From Kangiella sp. (lineage in GTDB: Bacteria > Pseudomonadota > Gammaproteobacteria > Enterobacterales > Kangiellaceae), in contig JANQSG010000015.1 in NCBI GenBank assembly GCA_028284185.1, positions 1 through 64,000 on the forward strand: a stretch of DNA of 64,000 nucleotides, given 5' to 3'. Both the position numbers and the translations under genes were made by a program. Positions 27,145 through 35,141 of the stretch are shown in pieces. Positions within the stretch are counted from its first letter, which is position 1. Each line of letters begins with the position of its first letter. The notes under the pieces are model-generated. The model saw nothing but the letters and a program-made list of their open reading frames with translations, made no database searches and was not told where the DNA came from.

Positions 27145-28374
27145 ATGCTTAATATCCTTTGGTTATTCTTTTTTGTCATAGCTTTTATCCTGGCTTTATA
27201 CCAATGGTTGGTTCTGGGTAACGTTCAGTCTTTTCCTGGGTTGGTTAAGTCTATTTTCGATATGGCCAAGTTGAGTGTAGAGATATCTATTGGCTTAATA
27301 GGTGTTTTGGCTTTTTGGCTGGGGCTTTTAAAAATTGCCGAGAAAAGCGGTTTAGTTAATCTTTTAGCCAAAGCTTTGGCACCCTTATTCAAAAAATTAA
27401 TGCCTGAAGTGCCAGAGGGGCACCCCGCTTTGGGCAGCATTTCTATGAATATGGCTGCCAATATGCTGGGTTTGGACAATGCTGCTACCCCAATGGGTAT
27501 TCGCGCTATGGAGCAATTGCAGGAGTTAAACCCGGTCAAAGATACTGCTTCTAATGCTCAAATCCTGTTTCTGGTACTGAATACTTCAGCCGTAACCATT
27601 ATTCCTATTACGATTCTTTTATACCGCACTCAAATGGGGGCGGCCGATCCGGCGGCAGTATTTTTACCTTTGTTACTAGCTACTAGTGCTTCGACTTTTT
27701 TTGGTCTATTGGCGGTCTCTATTGTGCAAAAAATCAATTTATTTAACCGAGTGATCGCTACTTATGGCTTGATATTTGCTGGTTTAATTGGTGGTTTGGT
27801 GTGGGCGTTATTGCGCCTGCCGCATGCGCAAATGACCGCCATGAGTTCAGCCATTGGTAATTTTTTGCTGATGCTGGCCATTGTGGTTATTCTGATTTAT
27901 GGCTGGCGTAAAGGCGTTACCGTGTATGAGGATTTTGTCGAAGGAGCCAAACAGGGCTTTAAAATAGCCGTCACTATTATTCCATATCTGGTTGCTATGT
28001 TGACAGCGATTGGTGCTTTAAGGGCTTCTGGAGCGATTGATGCTTTTTCTCAAGGTCTGGGTAAACTAGTGGCAGCTTTAGGTGGTGATACCGCTTTTAT
28101 AGAAGCGATACCCACAGCTTTAATGAGACCTTTTAGTGGCAGTGGCTCTCGTGCCATGATGTTAGAAACGATGGAGACTCATGGTGTGGATTCTTTTGCT
28201 GGAACTTTAGTATCTATTATTCAAGGCAGTACCGAAACCACTTTCTACGTCTTAACCGTTTATTTTGGTGCTGTCGGTATCAAGAAGATCCGCCATGCAT
28301 TAGCTTGTGGCTTAATGGCAGATTTAGCTGGAATCATCGCCGCTATTTTATTGGCTTACTGGTTTTTTGGTTAA
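27145..28374 (+). CDS. Nucleoside-recognition (Gate) domain membrane protein, SpmA-SpmB fusion type
   Basis: A 409-residue membrane protein in which the two spore-maturation-like halves are fused. The first half has GSISMNMAANMLGLDNAATPMGIRAM, the second EAIPTALMRPFSGSGSRAMM and IQGSTETTFYVLTVYFG, both diagnostic nucleoside-recognition motifs. The family is found in many non-sporulating bacteria and is thought to move small molecules; the substrate is unknown. Confidence 0.87.
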   Translation: MLNILWLFFFVIAFILALYQWLVLGNVQSFPGLVKSIFDMAKLSVEISIGLIGVLAFWLGLLKIAEKSGLVNLLAKALAPLFKKLMPEVPEGHPALGSISMNMAANMLGLDNAATPMGIRAMEQLQELNPVKDTASNAQILFLVLNTSAVTIIPITILLYRTQMGAADPAAVFLPLLLATSASTFFGLLAVSIVQKINLFNRVIATYGLIFAGLIGGLVWALLRLPHAQMTAMSSAIGNFLLMLAIVVILIYGWRKGVTVYEDFVEGAKQGFKIAVTIIPYLVAMLTAIGALRASGAIDAFSQGLGKLVAALGGDTAFIEAIPTALMRPFSGSGSRAMMLETMETHGVDSFAGTLVSIIQGSTETTFYVLTVYFGAVGIKKIRHALACGLMADLAGIIAAILLAYWFFG

Positions 28375-28777
28375 GCGTAAAAACCTGGTAATAAGTAATC
28401 ACTAACCTTCTAGCAGGCATTAATTTTAGATTCGATAATGTCAAGATTTTTGAGTAAAAAAACTAAATTTTTTTTACTGTTTTTTTAAAGAAATCCACAG
28501 ATGAGCGCAAAGCCCCGAAAAATAAGGCTTTAAGGTCGCACAAAATCTGAACAGTGAATAAATACACTATCAAAAATATACTAACCTATTGATATATATA
28601 ATATTTTGCATTTGCTGTTCAAAAAATAACCAGTTTGAGTTCAAAGCCCTTATTTTATTAGTTTTATGCTATTTTCAGCATTGTATCCCCAAAGTTATCC
28701 ACAGAAAATGTGAAGAAATTGTTGCAACTTTATGTCAGTTTCCGATTAGCGCTGGAGAAGTGCGTAGTTGGTTAAAA
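28375..28777. other. 403-base AT-rich intergenic region with a DnaA-box-like sequence
   Basis: No convincing gene is seen between the nucleoside-recognition gene and the convergent methyltransferase. The region holds an A/T-tract inverted repeat (28453-28478), a perfect TTATCCACA at 28695-28703 that matches the DnaA box consensus, and a second ATCCACAGA at about 28492. An open frame at 28589-28924 has no coding character and runs antisense into the methyltransferase. Confidence 0.5.
28453..28478. repeat. A-tract/T-tract inverted repeat
   Basis: AGTAAAAAAA and TTTTTTTACT form a 10-bp perfect stem. It may terminate transcription, although it lacks a G+C-rich core. Confidence 0.5.
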
Positions 28778-29374
28778 TCAGGCTTCTTTAGTGGCGCTGG
28801 CAACAGTGTAAGCCGGGCCTTGTTTATGTTTTTTGTAGTTGCCAAAAATTTCTTTAAAACCAGTTTTCATAAAATTACGCAATCCGGTAATAGTGACTAC
28901 GTAAAAAGTGCCGCCAGGTTTTAAGCACTTGCAAGCATCATCCAGGAAAATATATAAAAGTTCATTACCGACTTTAGCTGGAATATTGGATACGATGATA
29001 TCGAACTCTGTTTCCGGCACTTGACTAAAGCCATTGGAGAGTCGCGCTTGGGTATTGGGGAGCTTGTTAAGCTTGGCATTACGATTGGCGTATTCGACGG
29101 CCAGATAATCCTTATCCACCATGATGACTTCACCCTGAGGTGCCTGCTTGGCCATACTTAAGCCTAATACACCATAACCACAGCCTAGATCTAAACATTT
29201 GTCAGTTGGTTTAATATTTAGATATTTCAACAGCATAATTGAGCCATCATCAATCGCTTTGGGTGAGAACAAACCCCAGGTGGTATGAAATTTCATGGGG
29301 AAACCACACAACGTATCTTCAATCAGTAAGTCATTTTTTAAAGCAGCAATTTGCTCGCGACTGTAATGAGCCAT
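28778..29374 (-). CDS. Class I SAM-dependent methyltransferase, RsmC/RlmG-like (MTS domain)
   Basis: A 198-residue methyltransferase with the SAM-binding CLDLGCGYGVLGLSMA and VDKDYLAVEYA motifs. Where RsmC and RlmG have NPPF it reads VSNIPAKVG, so the catalytic loop is NIPAK. It is about half the length of RsmC, corresponding to the catalytic half only. The small-subunit or other RNA target is unknown. Confidence 0.8.
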   Translation of the reverse strand: MAHYSREQIAALKNDLLIEDTLCGFPMKFHTTWGLFSPKAIDDGSIMLLKYLNIKPTDKCLDLGCGYGVLGLSMAKQAPQGEVIMVDKDYLAVEYANRNAKLNKLPNTQARLSNGFSQVPETEFDIIVSNIPAKVGNELLYIFLDDACKCLKPGGTFYVVTITGLRNFMKTGFKEIFGNYKKHKQGPAYTVASATKEA

Positions 29375-29567
29375 TATTTTTACCGGTGAGCCTTTTATTT
29401 AAGTTGGCTTTGTCATTGATATGAGAAATGGATTCTAACATCAGAATGGCTAATTCCCTAGTTTTGAGCAAGAAGGATATAACTTGGTAGGTCAAGCAGT
29501 CCTTATGTTAAGATGCTCCTCAAATTGCTTAAGGCACCCCCTTTAGCTGAGAGTTAGCTGAGAAACC

Positions 29568-30665
29568 ATGTCACAAACGCCCTTTATTTTTTTCTGTCGT
29601 CCTGGATTTGAGTCGGATTGCGCTGCAGAAATACAGGCTTTTGCCAATGCTTATGATTTAGCAGGCTATGCCAATGCTCAGCCCAATACCGGTTATGTGC
29701 GATTCCAGTTATTTGATGCGATCAGTGAGCAGCGCCTGTTTGCAGAATTGGATCTAGTGGATTTGATATTTGTTCGTCAATGGTTTTGGGCTAAAGCCGA
29801 GCTTACGGGATTAGCTGCAGAAGACCGGGTGAGCCCGATCATGAAGTTTTGTGCTGACATTGGTATAGCAAAATCCTTACTGGTGGAGCACCTGGATAAT
29901 GATTCGGGGCGTGGATTGTCGAGATTTTGTAAAAAATTCAGTACGCCACTGACCATTGCTTTGGAAAAACAGGGTCTCTTGTCTAAAAAAACACCTGGAG
30001 AGTGCGCTGAAGGGCGTGAGTCCCAGTTGCATATCCTGTTTTTGGCAAATGATCATTGTTTGATAGGTTATTCGCCACTAGGCAAAGCTTCAGCACTAAA
30101 AGGCGGGATTCTGCGCTTAAAATCGCCTAAGGATGCACCCAGCCGTTCCAGTTTGAAACTGGATGAGGCGATTCAGGTGTTAATATCCAATAAACAACGA
30201 AAAGCGGTATTTCGCTTGGGCCACACGGCGGTTGATCTGGGGGCAGCACCTGGCGGCTGGACTTATCAATTGGTGCAACGAGGGATGCAAGTGACCGCGA
30301 TTGATAATGGCCCTATGGATAAGAGGCTAATGGCAACTGAGCATGTGATCCATTTACGTGAAAATGCTTTGACATGGATGCCTGAAAAGCCAGTGCACAT
30401 ATTGGTTTGTGATATGGTGGAAAAACCCTCGTTAGTGGCTAAACTGATGGCTAAATGGCTGGTTGCAGCAAAAACTGAACATGCTGTTTTCAATTTGAAA
30501 CTACCAATGAAAAAGCGTTTTCAAGAGGTGTCTGATTGCATTGGAGAAATGTGTGAGCAACTTGAAGAACATGAAATAAACTATTATTGGCAGGCGAAAC
30601 ATCTGTATCATGATCGCGAAGAAGTCACGGTTTATTTTAGAAGAAAAATGCCCAGACAGAACTAG
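29568..30665 (+). CDS. rlmM: 23S rRNA (cytidine-2498-2'-O)-methyltransferase RlmM
   Basis: This 365-residue enzyme has an N-terminal THUMP-like region (FFCRPGFESDCAAEIQAFA) and a Rossmann methyltransferase domain with DLGAAPGGWTYQLVQRG from residue 223. Residues of the FtsJ-type K-D-K-E site are visible in LVCDMVEKP and FNLKLPMKKRF. It 2'-O-methylates C2498 of 23S rRNA. Confidence 0.93.
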   Translation: MSQTPFIFFCRPGFESDCAAEIQAFANAYDLAGYANAQPNTGYVRFQLFDAISEQRLFAELDLVDLIFVRQWFWAKAELTGLAAEDRVSPIMKFCADIGIAKSLLVEHLDNDSGRGLSRFCKKFSTPLTIALEKQGLLSKKTPGECAEGRESQLHILFLANDHCLIGYSPLGKASALKGGILRLKSPKDAPSRSSLKLDEAIQVLISNKQRKAVFRLGHTAVDLGAAPGGWTYQLVQRGMQVTAIDNGPMDKRLMATEHVIHLRENALTWMPEKPVHILVCDMVEKPSLVAKLMAKWLVAAKTEHAVFNLKLPMKKRFQEVSDCIGEMCEQLEEHEINYYWQAKHLYHDREEVTVYFRRKMPRQN

Positions 30666-30684
30666 GTATTAAAGTTAGGTATTG

Positions 30685-31509
30685 ATGATGGATAACGAAA
30701 TTCTCTTAGGCAAAGCCACCGAATACCCCAATCAGTACGATGCTGCTTTATTGTTTCCGGTAGCGCGTCAGAATAAGCGCGATGAATTAGGTTTAACGGG
30801 TGCCATGCCATTTCATGGTGGCGATATCTGGAATGCCTACGAAATGTCGTGGCTTAATGATAAAGGAAGGCCGCAGGTGGCCATTGGCGTTTTTGAGTTC
30901 GATAGTAATAGTATCAATATCATTGAATCGAAGTCTTTTAAACTGTATCTCAACTCTTTTAATCAAAGCCAATTTTCTAACTGGCGACAAGTAAAACAGA
31001 CTTTATCTGAAGATTTATCAAAAGCGGCGCAAGGTCAGGTGTCACTAGAGTTACTGAATCCAATCGAATATAACGCTCAATATCCTATCCAGCAATGGCA
31101 AGCAATATCACTGGATGAACTGGATATTGAGATCCAGCAGTATGATTATACTGCTGCTTTGCTAAAACTGGCGACGGATGAAATTGTTAGTGAAAAGCTG
31201 AGTAGCGATTTGCTGAAAAGCAACTGCCTGATCACCAATCAGCCAGACTGGGCAAGCATTCTGATTGAATATAAAGGCCCCCAAATTGATCGAGAGGCTT
31301 TACTCAAATATCTAATCTCATTCCGTACTCATAACGAATTTCATGAGCAATGTGTTGAGCGGGTTTTTACAGACATTGTGCTGTTTTGCCAGCCGCAAGA
31401 ATTGACCGTCTACGCCCGCTATACCCGCCGAGGTGGCTTGGATATCAACCCATTCAGAACCAATGTTGTTGGAAAATTGCCTGAAAATATCCGCCTGAGT
31501 CGCCAATAG
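30685..31509 (+). CDS. queF: NADPH-dependent 7-cyano-7-deazaguanine reductase QueF
   Basis: A 274-residue two-domain (long-form) QueF that reduces preQ0 to preQ1 for queuosine. The signature [14 protein letters not shown] and LPFHG-like [17 protein letters not shown] are present. The active-site Cys181 ([14 protein letters not shown]) is followed by Asp188, seven residues on, as in the E. coli enzyme. ATGATG at 30685 gives two choices of start three bases apart. It lies 16-19 bases after rlmM. Confidence 0.95.
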   Translation: MMDNEILLGKATEYPNQYDAALLFPVARQNKRDELGLTGAMPFHGGDIWNAYEMSWLNDKGRPQVAIGVFEFDSNSINIIESKSFKLYLNSFNQSQFSNWRQVKQTLSEDLSKAAQGQVSLELLNPIEYNAQYPIQQWQAISLDELDIEIQQYDYTAALLKLATDEIVSEKLSSDLLKSNCLITNQPDWASILIEYKGPQIDREALLKYLISFRTHNEFHEQCVERVFTDIVLFCQPQELTVYARYTRRGGLDINPFRTNVVGKLPENIRLSRQ

Positions 31510-31528
31510 GTAAAATGTTTTAGGTAAT

Positions 31529-31554
31529 AAAAAACCAGCATTTGCTGGTTTTTT
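31529..31554. terminator. Bidirectional rho-independent terminator
   Basis: AAAAAACCAGC, loop ATTT, GCTGGTTTTTT. It separates queF from the convergent peptide transporter and has T-tracts for both strands. Confidence 0.93.
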
Positions 31555-31569
31555 ATCTAGAGTCGTTTG

Positions 31570-33300
31570 TTAATCGGCCCCAGCCATCAACTTTTTAATA
31601 ATTGGCGATATAAGTAGCATTACAACCGCAATACCTATAGCTACATAACCTACTTGACTATAAACATCAACATAAGTTGATTTAGCTTCAGCTATATTGG
31701 TTAATTGACCACCAATGGTTTCAGCACCTGTGGTTCGGGCAATTACCCCGGCTAAAAAGTTAGATAAACCAGAATATAAGAACCAAGCACCCATTGTCAT
31801 ACCTACTGCTTGTACAGGAGCTAACTTCGTTACAGCTGAAAGCCCTACTGGAGATACCATTAGTTCTCCCATAGTGTGGATAAAATAGATTAAGAAAATA
31901 AAGATAACTGCAGTCATGCCTGCACTACCAGTCATTTTCATACCAGCCACGAGTACCAAGAATCCTAAACCAGCTAAAGATACGCCTAGAGCAAATTTAA
32001 CTGGTGTTGATGGATTAAGATTGCGTTTAGCCAACCAAACCCAAAGCCAGGCAATTAAAGGAGCGAAAGTAAAAATAAAGAAAGCATTTAGTGATTGGAA
32101 TACTGGAGCTGGAACTGACCAACCAAAGAAATCTCGGTCTACTAATCTATCTGTAAATAAATTTAAAGAAGAGCCGGCTTGTTCAAATAATGCCCAAAAA
32201 GGAATTTGAGCTAAAACAAAGTAAATTGCTGCGAACATTCTTTTTTGCTCATCACCAGAAAGCTTTATTAGCGCGTAACCGATAAGAAGGATGAACATTA
32301 AAATACCAATAGGCCCAAGAATTCCACCCATAATTTCAGGGTTCATAACGAAGAACATTGATATGGCGATAATTCCTAGACCCACCAAATAACACATCCA
32401 TTCATAGTTTATCGGACCAAAGAATTTTTCTTTTAATTTTGCCGGATTTGGTGGTTCAGCCTTACCTTCTAACCAGTCTTGCTTCCATAAAAATGTTAGC
32501 AACCCTAGAATCATACCTATACCCGCCAAACCAAAGCCATACTTCCAACCCCAAACAATACCGATAATACCGCAGGAAATTGATGATAAGAACGAACCTA
32601 AGTTGATACCCATGTAGAACAAAGTGAAACCTGAGTCACGACGCGCATCGCCAAAGCCATATAAAGAGCCAACGATGGTTGAGATATTGGCTTTTAAGAA
32701 GCCAACCCCTGCAATAATTAATGCAAGCGATAGATATAAAGCATTAACGTAGAAATTTTCGCGCTCTATTCTCGTTGAGTAATCAGACTTATTGATAGTA
32801 GCAGGGACGCCCACAGCAGAAGGATCTTCTACAATTATAACTTTGTTTTCATCAAAGCTGATGTAGGATTGGCCTTGCTCAGAAACGATTATCTGTTTGG
32901 CATCACCACCACGACCATCAAGGGTTAGCTGATATTCAGAGCCATTGTTTAGGGTCATGATTTCTTTTGAACCGTTGCCCTCAAAAGCCATACCTATATG
33001 TCCTAGCACTAATAAAATAGCACCAAAAGTTACGGCCTTTCGTGCTCCAAGATATTTATCTGCCAGAGATCCACCTATAATAGTCATAACATAGACTAGA
33101 GCAGTATATGCACCGTATAAAATGGTAGATTTTTCATCAGAGAATAGGAAATGTTGAGTTAGATAAATAATCAACAAGCCACGCATACCGTAGTAAGAAA
33201 AGCGCTCCCACATTTCGGTAAAAAACAAGATTACTAAACCTCTTGGGTGGCCAAGAATGGTTTTTTCATCTTTAGGAATAACATCGGTTTGAGCCGTCAT
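31570..33300 (-). CDS. POT/PTR-family proton-dependent oligopeptide transporter with a periplasmic insert
   Basis: A 576-residue peptide transporter of the major facilitator superfamily. FFTEMWERFSYYGMRGLLIIYL is the ExxERFxYY proton and peptide motif of helix 1, and YALIKLS and FALFEQAGS motifs follow. Between helices 3 and 4 (about residues 107-183) there is a polar, beta-prone insert of about 75 residues not expected in E. coli Dtp proteins. It likely imports di- and tripeptides generated by the secreted peptidases of the region. Confidence 0.92.
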   Translation of the reverse strand: MTAQTDVIPKDEKTILGHPRGLVILFFTEMWERFSYYGMRGLLIIYLTQHFLFSDEKSTILYGAYTALVYVMTIIGGSLADKYLGARKAVTFGAILLVLGHIGMAFEGNGSKEIMTLNNGSEYQLTLDGRGGDAKQIIVSEQGQSYISFDENKVIIVEDPSAVGVPATINKSDYSTRIERENFYVNALYLSLALIIAGVGFLKANISTIVGSLYGFGDARRDSGFTLFYMGINLGSFLSSISCGIIGIVWGWKYGFGLAGIGMILGLLTFLWKQDWLEGKAEPPNPAKLKEKFFGPINYEWMCYLVGLGIIAISMFFVMNPEIMGGILGPIGILMFILLIGYALIKLSGDEQKRMFAAIYFVLAQIPFWALFEQAGSSLNLFTDRLVDRDFFGWSVPAPVFQSLNAFFIFTFAPLIAWLWVWLAKRNLNPSTPVKFALGVSLAGLGFLVLVAGMKMTGSAGMTAVIFIFLIYFIHTMGELMVSPVGLSAVTKLAPVQAVGMTMGAWFLYSGLSNFLAGVIARTTGAETIGGQLTNIAEAKSTYVDVYSQVGYVAIGIAVVMLLISPIIKKLMAGAD

Positions 33301-33504
33301 TGTTGGCAGACTCCTGTTTTTTAGTTAGTTAATATTGGTACATTTGTATTGTTATGGGTTTGAAAGCTATATGGAGCAACTCCAAACCAATCAATCTAGT
33401 GTAGCGTCGAAAACGCTGAAAGCAAGGAAAATAAGGGCTTTGGGGCTTTTATTAAGTTAAAAACACGTTAAATTATCGATGAAGTATAGGATCTGGCACA
33501 ATTT

Positions 33505-34119
33505 ATGCTGCAATTTGAGTTAATAGGTAACAATTCAGGGGAAAAGATTCTGTTGCAAGACGCTGAGTTGGTTTTTTGGCCGCAGTTATTTCAAGCAGAT
33601 GAATCGAAATTATTTAAGCAATTGATGGAAACTTCCGACTGGCAGTCAGAAACCATTCGTATTGCAGGAGTAGAACGATTAGTACCAAGACTAACTGCTT
33701 GGTATGGCGATAATGGTGCTGATTATTATTACTCAGGTGTTAAGCATCAACCAATGGCCTGGACTAAGCCATTACTATTAATTAAAGAAAAAATTGAGCA
33801 AAGCTGCGGTGAGAGTTTTAACAGTGCCTTATGCAATCTTTACCGTAGTGGTCAGGATAGTGTGGCCTGGCATGCGGATGATGAGCCTGAGTTAGGGCAA
33901 AATCCAATAATCGCTTCGGCTAGTTTTGGCGCTACTCGAACATTCCAGCTAAAACATAAAAAGCTGCTAAAATTAAGACACAAAATGTCGCTGACTTCTG
34001 GTAGTCTATTAATCATGAAAGGGGCGACTCAAGCTTGTTGGCAGCATCAGGTACCAAAAGAGCCTACTGTAACTGAGCCTCGAATAAATATTACTTTTAG
34101 AAATATTAAAAGAATATAA
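33505..34119 (+). CDS. AlkB-like 2-oxoglutarate/Fe(II) DNA or RNA demethylase
   Basis: A 204-residue AlkB-family dioxygenase (ALKBH2-like form). The iron ligands are in SVAWHADDEPELG (HxD) and CWQHQVPK, and the 2-oxoglutarate-binding Arg pair lies in EPRINITFRN. PRLTAWYGD and LCNLYRSGQDS fit the nucleotide-recognition lid. It is expected to repair 1-methyladenine or 3-methylcytosine. It leads a co-directional run that includes a nuclease-helicase pair. Confidence 0.9.
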   Translation: MLQFELIGNNSGEKILLQDAELVFWPQLFQADESKLFKQLMETSDWQSETIRIAGVERLVPRLTAWYGDNGADYYYSGVKHQPMAWTKPLLLIKEKIEQSCGESFNSALCNLYRSGQDSVAWHADDEPELGQNPIIASASFGATRTFQLKHKKLLKLRHKMSLTSGSLLIMKGATQACWQHQVPKEPTVTEPRINITFRNIKRI

Positions 34120-34133
34120 AAATAGGATTTACT

Positions 34134-35129
34134 ATGTCTTTTTTAGCTTGTCGAGTGTTCAATGAGCCTGACGTTCATCATCAGTTAGTTCAGATGAAGC
34201 ATGATGAATTGTCTGTTGGCGATACACTGATCAAAGTTGATTATTCCAGTATTAATTACAAAGATGCTTTGGCCGCTTCTGGGCGCGGCAAAATTATGAA
34301 AGCTTTTCCACTTAACGCCGGTATTGATTTAGCAGGAACCATTGAATCCAGTGATAATTCGAGTTTTCAGAAAAGACAGAAGGTTTTAGTTAATGGTTGT
34401 GGTATTGGTGAAAGCTATGATGGCGGTTTAGCCCAATATGCCAGAGTGAATAGTGACTGGATTATTCCAATTCCAGATGCTTATGATGCCAAAAAAGCCA
34501 TGATTATTGGTACCGCAGGTTTTACTGCTGCTTTGGCAATTTATCGAATGCAACAAAACGGCCAATCGCCAGGCTCTTTACCTAAGCATGGTCCTATTGT
34601 AGTAACAGGCGCTTCAGGCGGTGTCGGTAGCATGGCAGTAAATCTATTAAGCAAACTGGGCTACGAGACCATTGCATTAACCAGTCGCGAGTCGATGCGA
34701 GATTATTTGTTCGATTTAGGTGCAACTGAAGTTACAACTCTGGATAAACTGGAATTATCCGATAAACCATTGGCGAAAGCCTTATATGGTGGTGCCATTG
34801 ATAATATTGGTGGCAAAACCTTAAGTAAAATTATTGCCCACACCAATTTATGGGGCAATGTGGCCTCGATTGGACTGGCACAAAGCCCAAAATTGGATGC
34901 TACGGTTTTTCCTTTTATCTTGCGCGGTGTCAGTTTGTTAGGTATTAGTTCGACCAATTGTCCAATGGCTTTGCGCAAAAAAATCTGGCGCCAATTTGGC
35001 CGTGAGTTACCATTACCCAATTTTGAGAAAATCCTATCAAAAGAGATCCCGCTGGCTGAGGTTTCGCCTTACTTTGATGAATTAATCGATAAAAAGCACT
35101 ATGGTCGTTTGATTGTGAATTGCCAGTAG
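34134..35129 (+). CDS. YhdH/YhfP-family quinone oxidoreductase (AcuI-like acryloyl-CoA reductase)
   Basis: A 331-residue zinc-free medium-chain reductase. SSINYKDALAASGRG, PLNAGIDLAGTI, TGASGGVGSMAVNLLSKLG (NADPH fold) and GISSTNCPMALR are typical of the YhdH/AcuI group, which reduces acryloyl-CoA and detoxifies it. It sits 14 bases after the AlkB-like gene. Confidence 0.87.
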   Translation: MSFLACRVFNEPDVHHQLVQMKHDELSVGDTLIKVDYSSINYKDALAASGRGKIMKAFPLNAGIDLAGTIESSDNSSFQKRQKVLVNGCGIGESYDGGLAQYARVNSDWIIPIPDAYDAKKAMIIGTAGFTAALAIYRMQQNGQSPGSLPKHGPIVVTGASGGVGSMAVNLLSKLGYETIALTSRESMRDYLFDLGATEVTTLDKLELSDKPLAKALYGGAIDNIGGKTLSKIIAHTNLWGNVASIGLAQSPKLDATVFPFILRGVSLLGISSTNCPMALRKKIWRQFGRELPLPNFEKILSKEIPLAEVSPYFDELIDKKHYGRLIVNCQ

Positions 35130-35141
35130 GAATCAGTGTTA

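Noticed and set aside
28589-28924. A 111-codon open frame on the + strand
   Set aside because: It has no ribosome binding site or recognisable domain, has repeated low-information stretches and runs antisense into the methyltransferase gene.
29530-29567. TPP riboswitch-like CTGAGA upstream of rlmM
   Set aside because: CTGAGA appears near the start codon but the downstream ACCTGAT element and hairpins are absent.
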